Shown here piece by piece: positions 1-4,881 of a DNA stretch of 5,254 bases. The stretch is from assembly GCA_017462425.1 (NCBI GenBank), contig JAFTRD010000003.1, forward strand, positions 1 through 5,254. Reading direction: 5' to 3'. The DNA comes from Clostridia bacterium (GTDB lineage Bacteria > Bacillota_A > Clostridia > Christensenellales > Borkfalkiaceae). Each line of letters starts with the position of its first letter. Position 1 is the stretch's first letter. A program made the translations under genes and the position numbers. The notes under the pieces were generated by a model. That model saw only the letters and a program-made list of their open reading frames with translations, was not told the DNA's origin and searched no databases.

Positions 1-2110
1 TCATTTGCTCGTAGCCGTCCCTCGCCTCGGAAGCGGCAAAGCCCAAGGGCTGCATTTCCCGTACCTTGGACGCACCGATATTGGAGGTTAAAACGATGAC
101 GGTGTTGCGGAAGCTGACTACCCTACCCTTACTGTCGGACAGCCTGCCGTCGTCTAAAATTTGTAGCAGAAGATTGAATACGTCGGGGTGCGCCTTTTCG
201 ATTTCGTCGAACAGGACCACGGAATAGGGCTTACGGCGCACCTGTTCGGTGAGCTGACCGCCCTGCACGTCCTCATACCCGACGTAGCCGGGGGGAGCGC
301 CGATAATTCTGGACACGGCGTGCTTTTCCATGAACTCGCTCATATCCAGACGAATCATCATTTGCTCGTCGCCGAACAGCGCCTCGGCAAGCGCTTTGGT
401 TAAATCGGTTTTACCCACACCCGTCGGACCGACGAAGATGAACGAACCGATGGGACGGTTATTTTCCTTCAAACCCGCCCTTGCACGGCGAATGGCTTTG
501 GATACGGCAACCACCGCCTCGTTTTGCCCGACGATACGGGCATGCAAGCGTTCTTCCAGACGTAAGAGCTTTTGACTTTCTTCCTCCGAAAGACGGGAAA
601 GGGGTACGCCCGTACGGTCGCTGACGATGGCGGCAATATCCTCCGACTCGATGCTGGGCATGAGGGAATTGTAGTGCTTGCGCCAGGTTTCCGCCAATAA
701 ATCTGCCTGCTCGGTGTATTCCTCTATCTGTTTTTGTACCTTTTGCGCCTTTGCCCTATCGCCAACGGACAGCGCGCGCTGCTCGTCAACGTACAGACGG
801 TCTATTTTATCGTTTAGCTCCTGCAAGCCCTGCGGTCCGGTATACGCCGTCAAACGGGAACGGGACGCCGCTTCGTCGATGAGGTCTATCGCCTTATCGG
901 GTAAAAATCTATCGGCAATGTATCTGTCGGAAAGCGTTACCGCACTTTCAATGGCACGATCGGTAATGATAACGCCGTGGTGCGCCTCGTATTTATCCCT
1001 GAGTCCCTGTAAAATTTTAATGCAGTCGTCCACGGCAGGCTCTTCCACCACCACGGGGGTAAAACGCCGCTCTAAGGCAGGGTCTTTTTCAATGTATTTA
1101 CGGTACTCGTCCAGCGTGGTTGCGCCGATGGTCTGAAGCTCGCCCCTTGCCAGCATGGGTTTTAAAATATTGGCGGCGTCCATATTGGAATCGGCAGAAC
1201 CGCCCGCCCCGACGATGGTGTGAATTTCGTCTATAAACAGAATGATATCGCCACGGCGTTTGACGGCGCCCACGACCTCTTTCAAGCGTTCTTCAAAGTC
1301 GCCTCTATACCTCGCGCCTGCCAACATTCCCGCAAGATCGAGCGAAAAAACAAGCTTACGTTGCAGTAATTCTGGAACATCACCCTGGACGATTGCCTGC
1401 GCCAAGCCTTCCACTACCGCACTTTTACCCACGCCCGCTTCGCCCACCAAAACGGGGTTGTTTTTGGTGCGACGGGAGAGAATTTGCATTACCTTTTCTA
1501 TCTCTTTTCGTCTGCCGATGACGGGGTCTAATTTCCCCTCGGCGGCACGGGCGGTTAAATTAATTCCGTATTTTTCCAGCTGCGGCGGAAGCTTACCAAC
1601 CTCCGAATTGTAAGAGGGACGGTTCTTTTTTTCCCGCTCGCCGAAATGGGTTGCCTGTATGAGGCGATAGTCCTCTTCAAACGCCTCCTCCAGCGACTTG
1701 CATATGCTTGCCACGTCTACGCTTCTCTCGTGGAAAAACTCCCAGGCGTAGCCTTCACGAGTTTGCAAAATTGCCATGAGTACGTGCTCGGAGGTAATGC
1801 TGTAAAAACGCTTATCGGGCGTATTTTCCAGCGCTATTTCCTTGGCGATATCGAGAATTTTTTTAGTTCTGGGCGTAGGACCGACGGTAAGATTTTTTAC
1901 GTCACGTTTTATAAAAAAGAATTCGGAAAATTCCTTTTTATATACCCCTGCCTTGTTGAGGATGCGGCAAGCGCCACAGCTGGGCACGTGCAATATACCC
2001 AACACCAAGTGCTCGGTGCCGATATACCCGATGCGAATTTTTCGGTTGGTGTTTTCAATACATTCAAAGACGCATTTTAAATCGTCCGAATATCTGGAAT
2101 GGTCTTCCAT
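1..2110 (-). CDS. clpC: ClpC, AAA+ unfoldase of the ClpCP protease (3' end cut off by the window)
   Basis: ATP-driven unfoldase that threads clients, including arginine-phosphorylated ones, into ClpP in the cytoplasm. The visible 703 residues hold a Clp_N double repeat (about 1-145; IGTEH at 30-34 and ITSEH at 105-109 carry the glutamates E33 and E108, which correspond to the phosphoarginine-binding glutamates of B. subtilis ClpC), AAA+ D1 (Walker A GEAGVGKS 223-230, pore loop RYRG 267-270, Walker B LFIDE 291-295, arginine finger ERRF 347-350), a short coiled-coil middle domain (about 428-475, ClpC-length rather than ClpB-length), and D2 (Walker A GPTGVGKT 561-568, pore loop GYVGY 608-612, Walker B VVLFDE 631-636, sensor TSNIG 675-679). 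LGF at 689-691 sits where ClpC carries its ClpP-docking tripeptide. About 110 C-terminal residues should lie beyond base 1, judging by the usual length near 810-820. The ATG at 2110 is set by AAAGGAG nine bases upstream. It follows mcsB by 33 bp. D1 Walker A has A for P and S for T against the usual GEPGVGKT. Confidence 0.97.
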   Translation of the reverse strand, partial: MEDHSRYSDDLKCVFECIENTNRKIRIGYIGTEHLVLGILHVPSCGACRILNKAGVYKKEFSEFFFIKRDVKNLTVGPTPRTKKILDIAKEIALENTPDKRFYSITSEHVLMAILQTREGYAWEFFHERSVDVASICKSLEEAFEEDYRLIQATHFGEREKKNRPSYNSEVGKLPPQLEKYGINLTARAAEGKLDPVIGRRKEIEKVMQILSRRTKNNPVLVGEAGVGKSAVVEGLAQAIVQGDVPELLQRKLVFSLDLAGMLAGARYRGDFEERLKEVVGAVKRRGDIILFIDEIHTIVGAGGSADSNMDAANILKPMLARGELQTIGATTLDEYRKYIEKDPALERRFTPVVVEEPAVDDCIKILQGLRDKYEAHHGVIITDRAIESAVTLSDRYIADRFLPDKAIDLIDEAASRSRLTAYTGPQGLQELNDKIDRLYVDEQRALSVGDRAKAQKVQKQIEEYTEQADLLAETWRKHYNSLMPSIESEDIAAIVSDRTGVPLSRLSEEESQKLLRLEERLHARIVGQNEAVVAVSKAIRRARAGLKENNRPIGSFIFVGPTGVGKTDLTKALAEALFGDEQMMIRLDMSEFMEKHAVSRIIGAPPGYVGYEDVQGGQLTEQVRRKPYSVVLFDEIEKAHPDVFNLLLQILDDGRLSDSKGRVVSFRNTVIVLTSNIGASKVREMQPLGFAASEARDGYEQM

Positions 2111-2143
2111 GGAAGTTTACTCCTTTGGTCGTATTCTTCTTTC

Positions 2144-3157
2144 TTATTCGCTGCGCAAAAGCTCTTTCAGCCTTGCCTGCACGCATTCCGCGCGGTAAAG
2201 CTTCCGCCCCTCTTTATCCAGCGTTTCCTTGGAAAAACGGTTGATGTTGGAATCACGCATATTGATGATTAAATCGTCCAAATCGGACATTTTATCCACG
2301 TTGTACAGCCCCAGAGAAACGCCCAGCTTAAATTCTGCCATCAGCTGTAAAAACTCACGGCTGTCCAGCGTTACGCAGTTGGTTAAAATTCCGTAGGCAC
2401 GCCCGCAGGCGTCACGCACCGCTACGGGATTGCGCTCGCACATCTCCTCCCGCGCCCGAATTTCCACTTCGGCAATTTTATACACCGCCTCGGTTACTTC
2501 ATCTAAAATTTGCTGCTCGGAGGGTCCCAACGTAATTTCGTTGCTGATCTGATACATATACCCGTCCGCCTCGCTGCCCTCGCCGTAGACCCCACGCACG
2601 GTCAGCCCCTGACGGCGCATACGTTCCTTGAGGGCGGATAATAAATCGGGTCGCTTGGTGATTGCGGGTAAAAACAGCATCACCGAAGCTCGAAGCCCCG
2701 TGCCTAAATTGGTGGGACAGGCGGTGAGATAGCCCCACTTTTCGTCGTAAGAAAATTTTACGCAGTCGCCGATAACGTCGTCGATACCGCTTAAATATTC
2801 GTAGCCCTTTAAAAGATGAAAGCCCTTTATATAATACTGTTCCCGGATATGGTCCTCTTCGTTGACCATGATGGATACGTTTTCGTCCTTGTTTATATAT
2901 ACGGCGGAAACGCCTTTTTTATCGATGAGGGCGGGAGAAATGAGGTAGTTTTCTTTGAGCATTTCCAACTCGTCCAAGCCCATTTTATCCACGTATAACA
3001 GACGGAACTCGTCCATCTGTCCGAGGGGTAGCTGCAACAGCTCTATAACCTCCCTTGCCTGCTTTTTATCTTTTAATTTGTGCGGAAAGGGATAATCCGC
3101 AAAATTTCTTGCCAAACGGATACGGGTGGAGATGACCGTGCTTTCCATATTATCCAT
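2144..3157 (-). CDS. mcsB: McsB, protein-arginine kinase
   Basis: Phosphorylates arginine side chains on proteins using ATP, marking them for ClpCP. It belongs to the phosphagen (guanidino) kinase fold but acts on proteins. With the chosen start it is 337 residues. Visible family motifs are STRIRLARN (10-18, nucleotide-contacting arginines), NEEDHIREQ (99-107, catalytic acidic pair), TACPTNLGTGLRAS (145-158, with the conserved active-site Cys147), and VYGEGSEADG (190-199) followed by QISNEITLG (203-211). The N-terminus is about 20 residues shorter than in B. subtilis McsB (363 aa), so the kinase motif begins almost at once. Upstream in-frame codons continue open, but they run through mcsA in another frame and read as low-complexity arginine-rich sequence, so they are not coding. 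The start at 3157 is 11 bp after the mcsA stop; an alternative ATG lies three codons later. Near the C-terminus the segment matching the allosteric phosphoarginine motif RDxxRA reads RKLYRA (318-323). Cotranscribed with mcsA and clpC. Confidence 0.95.
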   Translation of the reverse strand: MDNMESTVISTRIRLARNFADYPFPHKLKDKKQAREVIELLQLPLGQMDEFRLLYVDKMGLDELEMLKENYLISPALIDKKGVSAVYINKDENVSIMVNEEDHIREQYYIKGFHLLKGYEYLSGIDDVIGDCVKFSYDEKWGYLTACPTNLGTGLRASVMLFLPAITKRPDLLSALKERMRRQGLTVRGVYGEGSEADGYMYQISNEITLGPSEQQILDEVTEAVYKIAEVEIRAREEMCERNPVAVRDACGRAYGILTNCVTLDSREFLQLMAEFKLGVSLGLYNVDKMSDLDDLIINMRDSNINRFSKETLDKEGRKLYRAECVQARLKELLRSE

Positions 3158-3168
3158 AACGCTCTGCT

Positions 3169-3624
3169 CTACTCCTCCTCGTCTACGCCGAACAGCAATA
3201 GCTTTAATTCGTCTATATTGCGCCCCAGCTTGCTTGCCAGCGCCGTGTTGCCCGACTGCGCCGCTTTTTTTTGTTTTAAAAGCAGTTCCCGCAACGATTG
3301 CGCCGCCTCGTACTTGGGGTCTTTGGAATATTCCTTGCCTCGATGCTCGCCGTTGCCCTGTAAGCGTATTACGTACGGCTCCAGCTCCTGCGCAAAAACC
3401 GTATAGCACTGCGCGCAGCCAACCAGACCGCTGTGCAGGTAGTCCTCCATTGCATTGCCGCAAAAAGAACAAACCACGCCGGATACAGGCGCTTTCGCCT
3501 GCGGCAAAGCCTCGCCGTTTTGCGCATAACACGCCTCGCAGAGGTATTCCTCCACGACGTCCGTGCCTGCGGCGTATTCCACGATATATTTCGCTACGTA
3601 TTTTTTACAGCGGGAACAACGCAT
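3169..3624 (-). CDS. mcsA: McsA, zinc-finger activator of the McsB arginine kinase
   Basis: Small cytoplasmic partner that binds and activates McsB; in B. subtilis it also modulates CtsR. The 151 residues hold four CxxC pairs at C3/C6, C29/C32, C52/C55 and C70/C73, the arrangement of two treble-clef-like zinc modules in McsA. The motif GLVGCAQCYTVF (66-77) matches the highly conserved GxxGCxxCYxxF of the family. A UvrB/UvrC-type helical segment follows at about 104-144 (LRELLLKQKKAAQSGN region), ending in an acidic GVDEEE tail. B. subtilis McsA is about 185 residues, so the linkers are shorter here. The ATG at 3624 is chosen because the first CxxC follows directly and GGGAG lies 12 bases upstream; a GTG 16 codons further up (3672) has no ribosome binding site and falls inside a hairpin. 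It is the first gene of the operon here, because no ctsR precedes it. Confidence 0.93.
   Translation of the reverse strand: MRCSRCKKYVAKYIVEYAAGTDVVEEYLCEACYAQNGEALPQAKAPVSGVVCSFCGNAMEDYLHSGLVGCAQCYTVFAQELEPYVIRLQGNGEHRGKEYSKDPKYEAAQSLRELLLKQKKAAQSGNTALASKLGRNIDELKLLLFGVDEEE
3172..3180 (-). promoter_or_regulatory. mcsB ribosome binding site inside the mcsA tail
   Basis: On the minus strand GAGGAGGAG is the purine-rich run encoding the acidic C-terminal residues of McsA. It lies 14 bases before the ATG at 3157, longer than the usual 5-10. This is the only good Shine-Dalgarno sequence near the mcsB start, so the overlap suggests translational coupling of mcsB to mcsA. The placement is inferred from spacing only. 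Confidence 0.55.
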
Positions 3625-3660
3625 GTTTTTTTGATACTCCCGAATTTTTCTTTGAAAGGA

Positions 3661-3690
3661 CAAAACAGCCACTGTAAAGCGGCTGATTTT
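3661..3690 (-). terminator. Short hairpin with weak T run between the XRE gene and mcsA
   Basis: On the minus strand, CAGCCGC (3685-3679) pairs with GTGGCTG (3672-3666) around the 6-base loop TTTACA: a 7-bp stem with one G-U pair, starting eight bases after the XRE stop codon and followed by TTTTG. The A-run before it (GAAAAT) can extend pairing with the T-run. This is a plausible weak intrinsic terminator or attenuator. With only four Ts, read-through into mcsA is likely, and I find no convincing sigma-A promoter in the roughly 70 bp before mcsA. Confidence 0.55.
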
Positions 3691-3693
3691 CGA

Positions 3694-4317
3694 CTACGGA
3701 TTGTTTTTCTTATGCGCTTTGCGGCGGAATACGAACCACAGAACGACGAGGATCTGCAAAGGAATACCGATAAAAAAGAGCATAAAAGCGTTTTCCATGC
3801 CCTGCGCCGCCGAGGTTACGGTGAGGCAAATAGCCAAAAGCAAAGTCCAGATGAGCGCAGAAACGGAAATTTCACGCCAGGGATATAACTTCCAGACCGA
3901 GCTCAATACCAACGATACGATAAACGTAACGGGCAGAGCGTAAATAAAAGTCAGCCACGCATAAGCAAAATCGGTCGCAACAAGGCGGATAAACACAAAC
4001 GCAACCACCGCTACCAGCCAACACAGCCCCACGGACATAATGAGAATCATTAAACGATTGAAAAAACGCTTACCTTTATCGGGTACGGCAACCTCCTTTT
4101 CGTGACGGTACAGAAAATCGTTTACGGTTACGCCGTACAGCTCGGCAAGTTTATGCAATACGAAAACGTCGGGCATGCCGTTGCCCTGTTCCCATTTGGA
4201 GACCGATTTATCCGAATAGTTTAACCGTTCTGCAAGCTCTAATTGCGTAAGGTTGGCGGATTTTCTGTATTTTGCTAAATTTTCCGCTATAATGCCGTTT
4301 AATTCTTCCTGTTCCAT
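3694..4317 (-). CDS. XRE-family helix-turn-helix protein with four membrane helices
   Basis: A predicted membrane-anchored transcription regulator of 207 residues. An HTH_3/Cro-C1 domain spans about 9-66: LAKYRKSANLTQLELAERL forms the first helices, SDKSVSKWEQG (35-45) holds the recognition helix with the typical xVSKWE signature, and DVFVLHKLAELYGVTVNDFL closes the domain. A basic linker (81-88) leads to four hydrophobic stretches at about 89-113, 117-141, 149-170 and 176-197, ending in a positively charged tail (RRKAHKKNNP), so both the DNA-binding domain and the C-terminus are expected in the cytoplasm. GGAG seven bases before the ATG supports the start. It has its own near-consensus promoter (4404-4376) on a palindrome that may be its operator. 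It occupies the place where ctsR usually precedes mcsA. Such HTH-plus-membrane proteins are common in Clostridia; ligand and targets are unknown, and no specific symbol is justified. Confidence 0.9.
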   Translation of the reverse strand: MEQEELNGIIAENLAKYRKSANLTQLELAERLNYSDKSVSKWEQGNGMPDVFVLHKLAELYGVTVNDFLYRHEKEVAVPDKGKRFFNRLMILIMSVGLCWLVAVVAFVFIRLVATDFAYAWLTFIYALPVTFIVSLVLSSVWKLYPWREISVSALIWTLLLAICLTVTSAAQGMENAFMLFFIGIPLQILVVLWFVFRRKAHKKNNP

Positions 4318-4372
4318 ACTCCGTCTCCGTCTGTTTTTTGCCGCTATCTTACTTTTCCATTATTTTCTCAAT

Positions 4373-4395
4373 ATAATAATATCACATATTATTAT
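4373..4395. repeat. 23-bp perfect palindrome over the promoter, candidate operator
   Basis: ATAATAATAT (4373-4382) and ATATTATTAT (4386-4395) are perfect 10-base inverted repeats around CAC. The palindrome covers the -10 box and most of the -10/-35 spacer of the XRE promoter, so a dimer bound there would exclude RNA polymerase. XRE proteins commonly bind such dyads and repress their own gene; that this is the protein's own operator is inference. The sequence is very AT-rich, so part of the symmetry could be composition. Confidence 0.55.
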
Positions 4396-4404
4396 CATTG
4401 TCAA
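4376..4404 (-). promoter_or_regulatory. Sigma-A type promoter of the XRE regulator gene
   Basis: On the minus strand TTGACA (4404-4399, perfect -35) is followed by exactly 17 bp and TATTAT (4381-4376, five of six matches to TATAAT). Transcription would begin near 4369, giving a leader of about 52 bases before the ATG at 4317. It is the best promoter in the window and, given the weak hairpin after the XRE gene, may also feed mcsA-mcsB-clpC. Confidence 0.82.
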
Positions 4405-4427
4405 CGGCAAACGGGAAATTTAGCGGT

Positions 4428-4458
4428 AAAAAAGGCAACTCTACTCTCGGTAGAGTTG
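4428..4458 (-). terminator. Intrinsic terminator on the minus strand
   Basis: Perfect 9-bp inverted repeat: CAACTCTAC (4436-4444) and GTAGAGTTG (4450-4458) with a 5-base loop. Read on the minus strand it is followed by CC and six Ts (4433-4428). It lies about 420 bp beyond the proS stop and just before the XRE promoter, so it would insulate that promoter or end a transcript that starts within the intergenic region. Confidence 0.65.
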
Positions 4459-4487
4459 TAATTTTCGACTCTATTTTTAGATTTTTT
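4452..4487 (+). terminator. Alternative plus-strand hairpin overlapping the minus-strand terminator
   Basis: AGAGTTG (4452-4458) can pair with CGACTCT (4466-4472) as RNA on the plus strand (7 bp, one G-U) around TAATTTT, followed by ATTTTTAGATTTTTT. It shares the AGAGTTG arm with the 9-bp hairpin at 4436-4458, so the two folds exclude each other. It may be a plus-strand terminator for antisense transcription, but the stem is only moderate. Confidence 0.3.
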
Positions 4488-4505
4488 AAGGGTAGAATTT
4501 ATTTT

Positions 4506-4595
4506 TCAAGCAGTAGGTTGAAATTTTCGGCGGTTGCAGGTAGAATAATACGTGTAAGGCGCAAGTAAAAAATTTTTACGCTTTACCTTTAACAC
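4506..4595 (-). CDS. Possible 29-residue basic small protein, GTG start
   Basis: On the minus strand AGGAG (4607-4603) lies seven bases before GTG at 4595, opening a 29-codon frame that ends at TGA (4508-4506). The peptide begins MLKVKRKNFLLAPYTYYS and is rich in lysine, arginine and tyrosine; I recognise no family. Part of its codons come from the palindrome GTAAAAAATTTTTAC, which suggests chance. No good promoter precedes it, but a minus-strand terminator follows (4458-4428). It lies antisense to the candidate small RNA, and at most one of the two readings is likely to be right. Confidence 0.15.
   Translation of the reverse strand: MLKVKRKNFLLAPYTYYSTCNRRKFQPTA
4518..4546 (+). promoter_or_regulatory. 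Sigma-A type promoter on the plus strand
   Basis: TTGAAA (4518-4523) is followed by exactly 17 bp and TAGAAT (4541-4546), each hexamer one mismatch from consensus. Transcription would start near 4553 and run toward the strong hairpin at 4621-4656. It is the only sign of plus-strand transcription in an otherwise minus-strand window. Confidence 0.5.
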
Positions 4596-4656
4596 GATCA
4601 CACTCCTATTTTCTCATTCTAAAAAACGGCGTTCCCAACGAGGAGCGTCGTTTTTT
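4553..4656 (+). ncRNA. Candidate small RNA of about 100 nt
   Basis: The unit is bounded by a plus-strand promoter (4518-4546) and a strong plus-strand terminator (4621-4656), with no ATG or credible ORF between. A first hairpin can form from GTAAAAA and TTTTTAC (4565-4579), flanked by short GC and GG/CC pairings. A pyrimidine-rich, probably single-stranded stretch follows (about 4590-4619) and contains CTCCT at 4603-4607, complementary to a Shine-Dalgarno AGGAG. Hairpin, open pyrimidine seed and terminator is the layout of many Gram-positive trans-acting small RNAs. No known RNA family is recognised. Alternatives are a dispersed repeat or an accidental promoter next to a terminator. Confidence 0.35.
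4621..4656 (+). terminator. Strong intrinsic terminator, best on the plus strand
   Basis: AAAAAACGGCGTTCC (4621-4635) pairs with GGAGCGTCGTTTTTT (4642-4656) around CAACGA: 15 bp with two G-U pairs when read as plus-strand RNA, ending in six Ts. On the minus strand those two positions become A-C mismatches, so the orientation bias favours the plus strand, although the A-run also gives a T-run the other way and some bidirectional activity is possible. Confidence 0.75.
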
Positions 4657-4709
4657 GGTTTTCATACGGTCGTTGCATAGACCCGCCTTTGCGCTGGAGG
4701 GTATGTTTC

Positions 4710-4784
4710 ATGCGGCAATTCAAAACGATTACCCGATTGAATGAATATAAAAAATACGGTATGGAATACGTCTGCGCAATATGA
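4710..4784 (+). CDS. Possible 24-residue small protein
   Basis: GGAGGG (4696-4701) stands eight bases before ATG at 4710, an ideal spacing, and opens a 24-codon frame ending at TGA (4782-4784). The peptide begins MRQFKTITRLNEYKKYG and is basic with no membrane segment; I recognise no family. It lies after the plus-strand terminator, so it would need its own promoter, and only weak hexamers are visible upstream. The hairpin at 4806-4841 follows 21 bases later but lacks a good T run on this strand. The ribosome binding site is the only positive evidence. Confidence 0.2.
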   Translation: MRQFKTITRLNEYKKYGMEYVCAI

Positions 4785-4798
4785 CTTTTCATACGTAT

Positions 4799-4841
4799 AA
4801 AAAAAGCCGCATACAAGGCAAATTTTCGCTTTATATGCGGC
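4799..4841 (-). terminator. Intrinsic terminator of proS
   Basis: GCCGCATA (4806-4813) and TATGCGGC (4834-4841) form a perfect 8-bp stem. Inside the 20-base loop a further five pairs can form (4815-4819 with 4828-4832, one of them a G-T pair). On the minus strand the stem is followed directly by seven Ts (4805-4799). It starts 40 bases past the proS stop codon and has no comparable T run on the plus strand. Confidence 0.88.
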
Positions 4842-4881
4842 AAAATTCATTTGTTTTCGTTTTCGTTTATCTATTTATCCA

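Larger units (their letters stand above)
4659..4849 (+). repeat. Imperfect direct repeat, two units about 125 bp apart
   Basis: Shared blocks occur in the same order in 4659-4722 and 4786-4849: TTTTCATACG (4659 and 4786), GCATA (4675 and 4809), CGCT (4692 and 4827) and ATGCGGCAA followed by TTCA (4710 and 4835). Block offsets vary from 125 to 135 bp, so any duplication is old and has indels. Between the blocks similarity is poor, and chance is a serious alternative. Confidence 0.2.
4318..4881. other. 564-bp intergenic region without an established gene
   Basis: Between the XRE gene and proS no ORF longer than about 75 codons exists, and the two longest (minus strand, ending at 4619 and 4662) read straight through terminator hairpins with no ribosome binding site. 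From left to right it holds the XRE leader and promoter with palindrome, a minus-strand terminator (4458-4428), an alternative plus-strand hairpin, a plus-strand promoter and terminator enclosing a candidate small RNA, a possible 24-codon plus-strand ORF, and the proS terminator. Confidence 0.7.

Noticed and set aside
678..1613. Plus-strand open frames of 152 and 123 codons opposite clpC
   Set aside because: Serine-rich, low-complexity translations antisense to conserved clpC codons, with no ribosome binding site or family match.
1646..2198. Plus-strand frames of 144 and 118 codons opposite the clpC N-domain
   Set aside because: Antisense shadows of the confidently assigned Clp_N region.
2144..3532. 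462-residue minus-strand frame ending at the mcsB stop
   Set aside because: Only the last 337 residues are McsB; the first 125 overlap mcsA in another frame and are arginine/glycine-rich shadow sequence.
3625..3672. 16-residue N-terminal extension of McsA from a GTG at 3672
   Set aside because: No ribosome binding site, it falls within the hairpin after the XRE gene, and the zinc finger starts directly after the ATG at 3624.
3625..3690. Promoter for mcsA: TTTACA at 3678-3673 with a -10 seventeen bases downstream
   Set aside because: The matching -10 position reads TCAAAG, a poor hexamer, and the -35 would lie in the hairpin loop; not convincing.
3126..3943. Plus-strand frames opposite mcsA and the XRE gene (183, 151 and 80 codons)
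   Set aside because: Proline/arginine-rich or featureless translations caused by the codon use of the opposite-strand genes.
4399..4404. GTCAA-like match to a CtsR box near the XRE promoter
   Set aside because: A CtsR operator needs two spaced GTCAAA heptads; only the single match provided by the -35 box is present.
4619..4850. Minus-strand frames of 74 and 62 codons beyond proS
   Set aside because: They run through the proS terminator and the hairpin at 4621-4656 and lack ribosome binding sites; the cysteine-rich start of the 62-codon frame is the terminator stem itself.
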